Source: Clavelina lepadiformis | Lineage: Eukaryota > Chordata > Ascidiacea > Aplousobranchia > Clavelinidae | Assembly (NCBI RefSeq): GCF_947623445.1 | Contig: NC_135241.1 | Coordinates: 9,178,501 to 9,242,500 of the forward strand | Length of the DNA: 64,000 nt | Reading direction: 5' to 3' | In this document: piece after piece, positions 45,501 through 55,502 of the stretch | How the letters are laid out: each line of letters starts with the position of its first letter | Position numbering within the stretch: the stretch's first letter is position 1 | Program-made: the position numbers and the translations under genes | Notes under the pieces: generated by a model | The model's database searches: none | Seen by the model: only the letters and a program-made list of their open reading frames with translations | What the model was told of the DNA's origin: nothing

Positions 45501-48474
45501 TAGTGCAGCATGAGAAGAATATTTTGCGTTAGTAAGGTCTAACCTAACTTACATTTAACGTAAGCAGTTTATTCTGGTGAAAGAAGACGACAGGCTACAA
45601 AACAATGAGCACAGTCAGGGCTGTTAGCGATAAACTATTCTGGTACCGACGTTTGTCGTAAGGAAACGAAAGTTTTAGCAGTACATGTACTACTATTATG
45701 TGATCACCTTCCACTTCCTATACCAAAAACAAATGTAATTTGTAACTAGTCACTTACATGTCAAGTCGTCAGGTCCTAATCAATACGAACGCGTTATAGA
45801 TTCGTTTACCCTACGGCCTACGCGATGGATCGATCCGCAATATTTTAGGACCGCAGGCCGGAAAATGATGAGTGGCACTGGGCTGCACTAAAATAGAGAC
45901 GCTAAATTTAAACTAAAACGACCCTAAAAAGTTCAACAATAACGAGAAATCTTTTTAAAAACACGAGTTTTAATAATTGAGTTGTAGACGCAACAGCGGT
46001 ATAATAAGGACCACAGAAAGTTTTAAAAATCGATTGTGTATAGAAACATATATTCCACCGACTGAATTATAACAATCAGTTTACTACACTACCATAAACA
46101 TCAAACGAAAATTTGAAAACTTTGAAGAAAAAAATGAAACCTCGTTGTATACCTACTACACCGGAATAACTCACCACGCAAAGATAACGGAAGTGACAGT
46201 TTCATCGAAAGTATAGGTCACGCAGCCCGATTATAGGTTATGAGAATGGATATGCAAAAGTTGATTTAAGCTCTTTGAGGTTTTATTGAAGTTAGGTTTA
46301 GAATAGAAGGTATAGATTTAAGTTAGGTTTAGGTGGCTGGGTTGTAACATTTACGTTAGGTTAACAAGAAATGGTGAAAAAAGCTAAGGCAAAATTTGGG
46401 GATATTTCATAATCAACAATTCTTTTAGGTGTGCATTCCCAAAAACTGCCCAGCATGGAGTACCTGGGGACAGTGGTCGCTGTGTGATGCTACTTGTGGG
46501 CAATCGAGGCAAACGTCAGAAAGAGTTTGTAACAATAGCCAAGCAAGTCAAGATGGGTGCAGTGGTTCCGCTCAAAGATCAAGAAATTGTGAATTAGAAA
46601 AATGCCTGGGTTAGTTCTAATACTCTTCTTAAACTGAGGGGCAAGTCTAAAAAGAAGTTGATCTTATATAAAAAAAAACACTATTAACTTAGAATTAACT
46701 GAACATGCTGGTAAAATATTTTAAAAAAATAAGTCGTCATTAGGTAGGTATCGGCAAAAGAAAATCGTAAAATATCCAACATTTTGGCCTTCATCGTGAC
46801 ATAGATGACGGCTATTGTTATGTCATAGATTGGTGATGTTGCTTGACAGCACGCTGCTGCTGTTGTCGTCCTTGCGCGGTAGTTAACTGAAGTCAGAAGT
46901 GTAGGTCATGAAAGTTTAGCCTATGTCCATTTAGGCGTCATGTGAAAAAATTTGCAACGTGAAGCTTGTAATTGAATAAATTACGATAGTTATAAATATA
47001 AAAAATCTGGTAACCCAATCATTTGCGTCTATGAAGTTACGGTGTCCTTTGGATCGCATAGGCTACCCGTCAAACCGCTAAAGTAGGCCTACCGGTTGCC
47101 ATTGTTGAGCTATAGGCTGTCAACTTTCAAGCTATTGGGATTTAGAGCCATCTATATAGCTGACACATACGTGATATAGAGTAAGATTTGGTAATTTATG
47201 ATTTTGCGAATGTTATGTGTGATTGCTTATGACATCACAATAGTCTTCATCTACGCTACAATTAAGGCCAGTTTTGCGATTTCCTTTTGCCGATATTTAA
47301 TTACTTAACTACGAATTATTTTTCAAACATATTTACCAAAATATTCAGTGAGTAGTTTTCTTTCATATAAGATTAACTTGTTTTTGGACTTGCCCCTCAC
47401 TTTAAGTTAAAAGTATATCTTAGGCTAACCTGATTTTTTCAGTAACCTGTCTTCCTTTTACAGCAACAATTACATAGAAGTAGCCTATCATTTGAAGTAG
47501 GCCTATACTGAAAATGTAGTAACACTCATTTAAAATCATTTAGTGCTTGCTTACCTCAAAACTGACGTATCTAATCGCAAGTTTTTTGTAGGAAAATTTT
47601 CATCGTGGACGCAATGGTCGACATGTAGTTTGAGCTGTGGAAATGGAACCCAGAATCGCAGTCGCACATGTCCTGCAGCTCAAAGATGCCAGCCAGACAA
47701 TTTCAGTATGAGAGTAACACAACAAAAAATGTGTAACCAGTTTTCTTGTCCCGGGGTTTGGAGTTCTTGGACAGCATGGAGCAAGTGCGCAGTTACTTGC
47801 GGTGGTTTGGATACCTTTCGCCACAGGACGCGTTCTTGCATAAACGGGCTGCTTAGTGGCACAGGGTGTGAAGGCCAAGCCAATCAAACAGTAGACTGTG
47901 GAAGGTCTGTTTGCCCAAAACCACAATGGACGGAATGGTCCGGCTGGACCGATTGCACCTGGAGACGACGAACAAGGCAATGCATTGGCGGTGATAGAAA
48001 TCCTTGTCTCGGAGGGAGCGTAGTTTACGAGAAATGTAAATTTTGCGACCGAGATCGATCTTATTGGTCACTGTGGGGACCGTGGGGGTCATGTGACAGG
48101 TATTGCAACGGACGCCGTCAGCGGTGGAGGTTAGTTAACTAAGGGAAAACGGTAAACTCACAGGGCTTTTAGTATGATTTTTAAGCGTAGACGTTTGCAA
48201 AACTTAGTTATATTTCAAATAAGCAAATATATGTAGTAAGTTACGTAAATTTAATGTTAACCTTTATAGGCTAGTTGTGGACTAAAAACACACGACAAAC
48301 ATAATGTGATACGACTCGCGAGCAATTAGTCTTTACCCTGAATTGTGCGATGGCTATTGCAACTTTTACATTTTCAGGGTTTGCAATCATGGTTCGCCGG
48401 GATCAGGTGGTTGTAGAGGTTCTAACAGCATGTACAAAAAATGTTCAATAGGAACTTGTTCTTCCTACCAATGA
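39593..48474 (+). CDS. Secreted ShKT/TSP1 protein with unknown cleaved N-terminal domain (11 exons, 669 aa)
   Basis: Extracellular protein. Exons: 39593-39662, 41838-41962, 42404-42492, 42657-42781, 42985-43150, 43259-43593, 43848-43973, 44090-44247, 46429-46609, 47592-48129, 48378-48474 (TGA). They sum to 2010 nt with consistent phases. Residues 1-23 form a signal peptide (VFFLTLSLVTWFSYAA core). Residues 24-190 match no domain I know and contain RKKRQV (35-40) and RSREKRQV (140-147), furin-like sites. Residues about 195-303 are a Ser/Thr-rich linker. Residues 304-345 are a ShKT domain ending CAKKCC. Six TSP1-type repeats follow (starting WTEWSPWGEC, WSTWGQWSLC, WTQWSTCSLSC, WTAWSKCAVTC, WTEWSGWTDC, WGPWGSC). 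The fifth is short and lacks the CxxxC motif. It lies head-to-tail behind the pseudotrypsin gene with related modules. Role unknown; matrix or immune binding is a guess. Confidence 0.9.
40113..40919. mobile_element. TA-flanked non-autonomous element with 26-bp perfect TIR, intron 1
   Basis: TAAGGTACCTGTACCGAATA begins a 26-bp sequence repeated exactly in reverse complement at 40894-40919. Taking TA as the duplicated target gives an element starting AGGTACC and ending GGTACCT. The word TAATAAGGCCCA and variants recur at about 40140, 40495, 40700 (reverse) and 40730. There is no transposase. It resembles Tc1/mariner-type MITEs; the superfamily is not established. Confidence 0.8.
46633..47401. 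mobile_element. TTAA-flanked MITE with ~42-bp TIR, intron 9
   Basis: TTAA occurs at both edges (46629-46632 and 47402-47405). The adjoining inverted repeats start ACTGAGGGGCAAGTC and AGTGAGGGGCAAGTC and continue to ...ATCTTATAT, about 38 of 42 positions matching. TTAA duplication is typical of piggyBac-like elements, though the terminal bases are not the usual CCY. There is no coding capacity. Confidence 0.75.
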
Positions 48475-48585
48475 AGAGAAACTGGAATCGTCTTATCTGT
48501 TTCACTTATAACATGATACTTTTTTTTCTTTTCAAAGTAAATTATATTTGATAAAATAGTTGACGGTTACTTTTAACAAGGCATA

Positions 48586-48591
48586 AATAAA
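48586..48591 (+). terminator. Candidate poly(A) signal AATAAA, ShKT/TSP1 gene
   Basis: AATAAA 112 bp after the stop codon at 48474. A second AATAAA is at 49025-49030. Confidence 0.5.
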
Positions 48592-48664
48592 CCGTGTATA
48601 TATGCACTTCATCTAAGGCCATGTTTGTGCCTTAAATCATTGAAATTCTCCCATATCTTATGAA

Positions 48665-48696
48665 ATTATATATATATATATATTTATATATATATT
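48665..48696. repeat. (AT)n microsatellite, interrupted
   Basis: An alternating AT tract of about 30 bp with one TTT interruption. Confidence 0.9.
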
Positions 48697-51384
48697 ATGT
48701 AAGACTAGGGAAGGTCATGGTCAAGAGAGTCAATTGTTTTAGTAAAGGTGAAGTTTATTGTTAGTTCAATCTACGTTTTTGCATTAAGTTAGTTTATAGG
48801 CTTATTTTGTTGCATATCTTTTCCTTATACTCTTCTATTCTGGAAAGTAGATAGAAACAAGACCTCGCATTGCAACCAACTGGACATGTCACTGTGTATC
48901 AATGTCCACCACAGCATTTTTGCTATGTATATTATTAACTTTTTAAGCATTAATGTGGTTTGTTACGTTGTACTATTTATCAGTTGCAAGATTGAAAAAG
49001 CAATTCTGTAAAGATTTTATGCTCAATAAAATTGTGGCCCTTCTTTTACATTTTCTTAAACAAAGTCGATTTTATTTTCTAAAAATAACGCCAATTTTTT
49101 AACTTCTATTGGTCAATAAAGAATCGTCCTACAATGGTTCTGGGCTTGGTGAACAGTATCAATTTGGGACAATACAAAAATTCAAAAAAACCAAATAAAA
49201 ATTTCGGAGTCAGTCGGAACTTGCATAAATTCTGTCGTTTGATAACCGTGGCTCGAACGATGTGAAACCATCGCCAAGTTTAAGTCGTGCAAATGCTTTC
49301 CTCAGTACGAGAATAAAAATTTCGTTATCATAACACTATCTGATGTCAGTGTTTTCAGCTCTTTCGATTCTTGGTAATTTCATCTCTGTCAGCCTACACT
49401 CCTTTTCGGCGTTATTTCATCATAGGCCTAGTGGTTTTCAGCCCTAACCAATCTCGGTGTCCTTTCCTTAGGATTTTTTTCATTCTTTTCCTTTTTCTAA
49501 TTATTACAGCTAATTTCATGATATTCGACTGAAAACACGGTAATTAATTTCAGCCTATAGGACAGAGCCTTCAACTCCTCTATGGACTACTGCCTTGTAG
49601 TGGCAGAGGAGCTTGAGTGCCTCGATGAACGAGCTATACTGGAGGAAACTTTGTTTCCAATAAGATACCCATACCAGGTCTGGTCGAAAGTAAAAGGTCA
49701 GACTAAAAGTGTACAAAACAAAAGACATGAATACGCACAACATTGTCAAACATAACGAACGCATCGTTCGTCACGCTGGTTAACAAGATACGCGTTCCAA
49801 TTTTAGGCACAGAGACTTGTTCGAAAAGTAACACGTAGCGACATCGTCCTCCACAAGGCCACCCGGAAACGGAAACCTATCAATGCATTCGCTACGTGTT
49901 TTAGGGAGGCGACTAGGGTCTGGGGACAGCTTAGAGTACTTGTACTTTTGGAGATCATACGCGTATTCGCTCACGAATCTGTCAAAAGCTAACAATTGGA
50001 AAGTAGAATGTCCTTTCTCTGACAGCAAAGAAGCAGGAGCTAATTAAAGAAGCCAAACGGCGTCGTTTGGATATTGTAGGGATTTCTTCGTCAAAGCACC
50101 TTGGCTCCATAACTGTTAAGCTGGCTAATGGGTAGAAACTCTTCTACTCTGGCGTCAATCCAACAGTCTCAATCCAGACGGGTGTAGGGATACTCACAAA
50201 TCCTCGGCTGGCAGATTGTGTAGATAAATGGATTCCTTCATAAGGTCTAATGTGCATGTTAAAGCTAAAGATATATGACCAAAGCTTGTTTTGTATACAG
50301 GTATATGACCAAAATGTAACATCGCAATATCTCGAGTATGTTGATGAAGCGGAGGCTACCCTGCAGAGGGTGGCACTCAATGTATCTACACTTCTATTGG
50401 GAGAATTCAATACACATGTTGGAACTAATGACCGCACATGGAAGGATGTGATCGGCAAACATGGTGATGGCGACCTTAACGAGAGGGGAGGGTGTCTCTT
50501 ACAGCTATGTAGTAACATTATGAACACCGTTTTCCTGCATAGAGATGTACACAAGTATACCTTGTGTAGGGATAATGCGCAACGGCGGTCGTTGATAGAT
50601 TTTTTGTTGTTTCGACCGACATTTTGTCTTCTGTGGTGGACGTTCCAGTCAAGCGGGGAGCTGAACTATGTACCGATCAACACCTGGTTGTATGCAGGTT
50701 GCATCTCTTGAAAATTCTGGCACCAAAAAGGTTTTATAAAATCAACTGGTCTTATAGAATCAAGTGGGAAGCTATAGCCTTTTTGCTGGCAACATGTCAT
50801 GTTGTCAAACAAGTTCAAGCTTTCAGAATGCACGAAGGACATTGAGGTGGAATGGACGCTGTTTAAATCCACGGTCCTAGCATCTGCTACCAATGATTAT
50901 GGGCAGAAACGGCTCGAAAAGAGAGAAAAAAAAACCACGGTGGAACGGAGGAGTTAAAGTAGCTATTCGAGCAAAGAAGACGACCTCGACAGACTGGCTC
51001 AATGCCAGGTCTGCTTTGCGAACTTGGTACACTGAGGTACGAAAAGCTGCAGCACAGGCAGTGAAACTGTCTAAAGAAGAGACCTGGAAGGAATTTGGAC
51101 AAAGGTTGGAGTTCGGCTACAGAACGGCTAAAAAGTATTCTGACAAACCACCCGCAGATTGCGGGGCATAATATAATATATATTAACTGGATAAACAAGC
51201 ACAGCCTTGGCGAAGAGTAGGCTATGTCATGGTTGGAAGCAGTTTGCAGATGATCATTTGCTGTTTTCAGATGACCTAGTTCTTCTTGCTTCTTCCGAAC
51301 CTGATTTTCTACATGCACTCGATGGTTTTGCAACTGATGCATTGAATTCGGGATAAAAATAAGCACAAAGAAAACTGAGGTACT

Positions 51385-51846
51385 ATAGCGATACAATTAT
51401 TCCTAAATCATATTTTGATACTTTTGTCAAACAAGTCAAAATCATATCTTTAGCCGAAAAGCAGGTACCTCCAGACAGGTAGGTAGATCTCAATTCAACG
51501 AAAGCAATACATTTTATCCTTTTGCTTTAACCATTGAGAACACGACAAGAAACTATACATTACAGGAATACATGCCAACAGAGCAGAGTCCAGCAATCAA
51601 TACTTTTGTAAACTTAAATGCTATTCCAATCTCTAAATCACTTCAACACACGCTGTTGTTGAAACCCAGCTAAACTTTTTTATGTATTTCAAGTGCTACT
51701 ATATCAATCACCAAACTGAAGCTATGGAACACATAATGCGAATATTTTAAGTGACACTTTTCCCAGTTAGGAAACAACTCAAATTTCTTAATTTTTATGC
51801 CAATTTATAAATTATTACATTTCAAAAATAAAATTGCCATAGTACT
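51385..51846. repeat. Unidentified 462-bp insertion in the LINE
   Basis: The LINE reading breaks after ...KKTEV at 51384 and resumes at 51847 in the same region of the protein. GTACT is found at both junctions (51380-51384 and 51842-51846), suggesting a 4-5-bp duplication. The insert begins ATAGCGAT and ends ATTGCCAT, a weak inverted match. No family recognised. Confidence 0.55.
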
Positions 51847-52251
51847 CTTCCTCTCAAGAAACCCCGATCAGTACTCACTGCAAGTGTGAGGAGAAACACT
51901 GAAACAGGTGGAGACATTCATGTACCTGGGAGTGCAATTCACGAGTGATATGGAAGAAAGAACACTGCATAAGACAACCGAATTGCTAAAGCAAGTGTAG
52001 TCATGAGTGTGATTCAACATTCGGTTGTCATGAAGCGAGAGCTTTACAGGACCGCAAAGCTCTGAACTTTTAAGTCAGTTTTTCTTCGGATTCTCATCTA
52101 TGGTCATGAATCTTGGATAATTACCGAAAGAATGAGCTCACGGGTGCAGGCTTCAGATATTAGATTTTTAAGAAGCGTTCATGGTGAAAGGTTATTAGAT
52201 CAAATGCCTAGCACCGAAACCCGTAAATCTCTAAATGTTGATGCCCTACTG

Positions 52252-52589
52252 CAGTGTTTCTCAAACTTTTTGCGATCGCGTACCACTCATTCGTTTTTTT
52301 TGCTACACTGCGTTGTCTGCGTACCACCTGGCTCCTGAATGACTTATTTTACTCAAATGTACCGGTATTTATTAGTTATTACCGTTATTACTATACCATA
52401 ACACCAATGAATAGCAAGAAAACACAATTTAATTTGATAGAAGCAACTGTTTCTTCTGCACAAGCTTGTCTATCCGGGGCAAAACATTACTCACAGCACA
52501 TCGAAAATCATGTTCAGCGGTACGCGGTACCACTTAAAAAGCTCTCGCGTACCACTAGTGGTACGCGTACCACAGTTTGAGAACCACTG
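52252..52589. mobile_element. hAT MITE nested in the LINE, perfect 8-bp duplication
   Basis: The 338-bp insert starts CAGTGTTTCTCAAACT and ends with the reverse complement of CAGTGGTTCTCAAACT. CCCTACTG flanks both sides (52244-52251 and 52590-52597). Removing the insert and one copy of the duplication restores a continuous LINE reading (NVDALL then LRIEMSQLRWFG). The interior repeats GCGTACCAC words. The termini are of the same type as the right end of the ZBED-like relic at 8302-8319. Confidence 0.92.
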
Positions 52590-53057
52590 CCCTACTGCTT
52601 CGAATTGAGATGTCTCAACTACGATGGTTTGGTCATGTCACCAGAAGGCCTCAGGAAAGACTTGCAAACCAAGTCATGCTTGCCACACCAACTGGTAAAA
52701 GACCAATGGGTCGACCAAGAACCAGGTGGTACAATTACATTACTCACTTGTCCTGGTCACGACTAAGTATCCCTTTAGCCGGACTGACAGACGTTGCAAA
52801 AAATCGCGAACTGTTCCGGGAGCTCCTAGTTCTGCTGCTCCTATGACCCTCCTGAGAGCATGAAGTGGGTTTGGAAAAGAGAGAAAGAGAGAGTTAGAGC
52901 CTTCATGCTTTAACTAGGTGGAGCCTTTTACTCACCATTCAGAATAAGAAGACAAAATGGTCATACTCTAGTGAAATTTAACCATCTTTTTTTCACTCTG
53001 GAGAAGGGTAGCACTTGTGACTTGTTACACAACCTGCAGAAATTGAAAGAGAAGAAT

Positions 53058-53884
53058 TTGCTTTTAACTATGTTTGGTTTCTGTGCTGACAGAAAAGTAT
53101 ACGCAACCTTACCGTATGGAGTTAACTAAACAGCCACCTACGGCTACATTGGTGACCCGCGCAAAGCTCTATTTTCATGTTTATCATCAATCTCAGTCAA
53201 GTGGATTGCAACAACTAACCGCCAACTGTTTCGTCGAAATCGGTATGCCTCGCTGTTAACTTGACGGTTTTGCCTTCTATTACGATCCACTCCGGCAGCA
53301 ACGTTGCCTCGCCGTTTTTTTCTTTGGTCATTTCAATACAGTCTCACAACAGCCGACAGCGTTTCACTGATTCTGTACTCTATCACGTCGCCTTGAACAA
53401 GTCGACGATTCCCACTGGTTATCGCTCGGACAATTTAACACAACAAATGTATTTTTATCCAGAACGTTTGGGTAGCTTGTCAAAAAATGACGACGATCGT
53501 GTAAGTAATTAATGTTTGTTTTTATGCTCACGCAAATGCGCGTAGGTTGTCAATTTCGTTTCCCACCAATCAGTGTACTGTATCGGAGTGAGTGTATCCA
53601 CGTTGTAGCCTACATATATTGCTTGTGTAGGTTTTCGCATGCGCAACTTGTAGCATTCTTTTATTGATTACTTGTCTACTTTTTGGTATTTAAACGTGCA
53701 TGTCAAGGTGTTTCGACATTTGCAATCATTTCTTTTACGTTCGACAGCTTTCTTACCGCATTACGATTACTGGTTATACAAGTTGGAATTTGTCTTTAAC
53801 TCTATTTGATTTTTGTGTTGACGTATAAGAATACGTGACCTTACCAAATAGAGTCAACTAAACAGCCACGTATGGTTACAATTG
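53058..53884 (+). repeat. Pair of imperfect ~90-bp direct repeats
   Basis: 53058-53152 and 53796-53884 share the order TTTAACT..TTTG.TTT.TGT, then a GACCTTACC-like core, then GAGTTAACTAAACAGCCAC and TATGGTTACAATTG, about 70% alike by eye. They enclose roughly 640 bp with no domain that I recognise. A degraded LTR-like or internally duplicated repeat is possible. Confidence 0.5.
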
Positions 53885-55502
53885 AAATGATAATTGATTG
53901 AACTCTTGAAGTCAGCAAAAAATTGAGGATATCTGGTAATCCAAATGTCGACCTACAAATCCCATTATACCAATTATCAAATTTACATATATAACAACTA
54001 CTGCTGAACGCCACCACATGGTATTACAAATGGGGATTCACCAAATAAAAACTTGGATCTTGAGCACAGGAAATTTAATCAGCCGTGATGACTATTAAAG
54101 GAAAATCTAAATTTTACAAAACTGCGCGAAGTTTTAGTTTAAAGAGTTAATTAATTTATCACTTCCAAACACAACCTTTTTCTGTAATCCTGCGTAACTT
54201 TATGAAATATGCTATGTTACATCTTTTTGTAATTAATTTCTAGGATCCGCCCTTTTCCAGCCTCCCTCGACCTTAAACACCTCCTCTCGGCCTATCTGGT
54301 ATTTAACAGTAAATTGCAGCTGCCTGTCTTCACTCATGTTGTCATCAGTGCAAGAGTGAAAGACTCGATATAGGCTTAGTAGCATTGTAAAGACACGCCG
54401 CAGTAAGTTAGCTTAGGTTAAGTGATGCTGGGGTGTCTATTGACGGGTGGTACTGAATGCAAGAAATGTGTGCTAGGGACTGATGGTTAATATAATTCTA
54501 CCACAAAATCAGACTAGCTTATTTTAACTAAAATCGCACGGTCATCGCATTACATAGACCTAACCTGTCCTACTCCTTCATAACTTTTCTTCGTGTTTTT
54601 GTTGGAGCTTTTATTTTTACCTTAACATGTTTGGGTTTATACAGGTGGTTTTGCTAACCTTTCATCGTTGTAGCACCACTGCAGCCACTGTAATTTAGTT
54701 TTTACACGTTTAAGCTCTCAGCCACCATCTTTCCACAGTGGAAACAACGGCAATTGCACCCTCGAAATATTTCAAGACTGAATTGGTGCACCGAAAACGA
54801 GGGAGGGCTTTGTGTTTAAGCAATTGTTTATTGCAGACTGCAAAATAAACCATTTTACACACCGTTCTTATACTCGTCCTGCACCAGGGTGCCTTCTGCT
54901 GGACTGCAGAGTATAGTAGTTTTCACTAGATCTCAGGAGCGTAGGAGTATGGCAGTTTTTGCCGAGATCTTGAGGGTGCAGAAGCAAAATTCCCGTGTCC
55001 AAGGAATCACCCGGTGTGCAGTGCAACTCGTGGCCTTAGGCTGCTTGATGTCTGTGCAGACAAGGTGCCGTCCTATATGATAGTAATTGGGGAAAAATTT
55101 GGTGTTCCTGTTTTTTTTTATTTGGAGATATCTGTTTTAAACACTAATTTTACTGGTTGTTTTTAACCAGCAAAATAAACTGTAAGAAGTAGGCGCCAAA
55201 ATTATTTTAACTACTGAGGCTGTCATTATGGTCTTTTTTTGTTTAAGCAAGTGCAATTAGCAGTGGCCATGGTTTCAATACATTGCTTAAAACTGTGCAA
55301 GGTGTTAACTAGGCTATGCGGTACTGCTATGGAAGAGTAGTGCAGCCACAAGGCCCAGAACCCATTGGTCACTACATAATTGATATAACCTATGCTATGT
55401 TGTTTTAAAATTACTTAATTATACATTACTTTATACACCAGTAACCTAATCAGTTGTAATAGTTCAATAAATTATGCACCTCAGTATAGATTTCATTTAA
55501 AA
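53885..55502. other. Intergenic spacer upstream of TMX2
   Basis: I see no exon. The TMX2 promoter should lie near the end of this stretch, but no clear core element is visible. Confidence 0.5.

Larger units (their letters stand above)
49560..52895 (+). mobile_element. Decayed Rex1/Babar-like LINE retrotransposon
   Basis: Fragments of one non-LTR element in order. A 5' part with GTAGTGGCAGAGGAGCTTGA lies at about 49597. The AP endonuclease runs from about 50020 (AKRRRLDIVGISSSKH, GVGILTNPRL, then at 50250 LLGEFNTHVGTNDRTWKDVI and RRSLIDF). The endonuclease end and linker follow from 50624 (KRGAELCTDQHLVVCRL) and at 50941-51165 (RWNGGVKVAIRAKK, WKEFGQRLE). A short piece of reverse transcriptase palm lies at about 51245-51355 (FSDDLVLLASSEPDF). 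The C-terminal part lies at about 51860-52240 and 52600-52845 (VETFMYLGVQF, YGHESWIITERM, LRWFGHVTRRPQERL, GKRPMGRPRTRWYNYI). Much of the polymerase core is missing, several frames and stops intervene, and two insertions split it (51385-51846 and 52252-52589). Not functional. Confidence 0.87.

Noticed and set aside
47600..48092. Several minus-strand frames opposite the TSP1 exon
   Set aside because: They mirror the cysteine- and tryptophan-rich plus-strand exon 47592-48129 and have no domain of their own.
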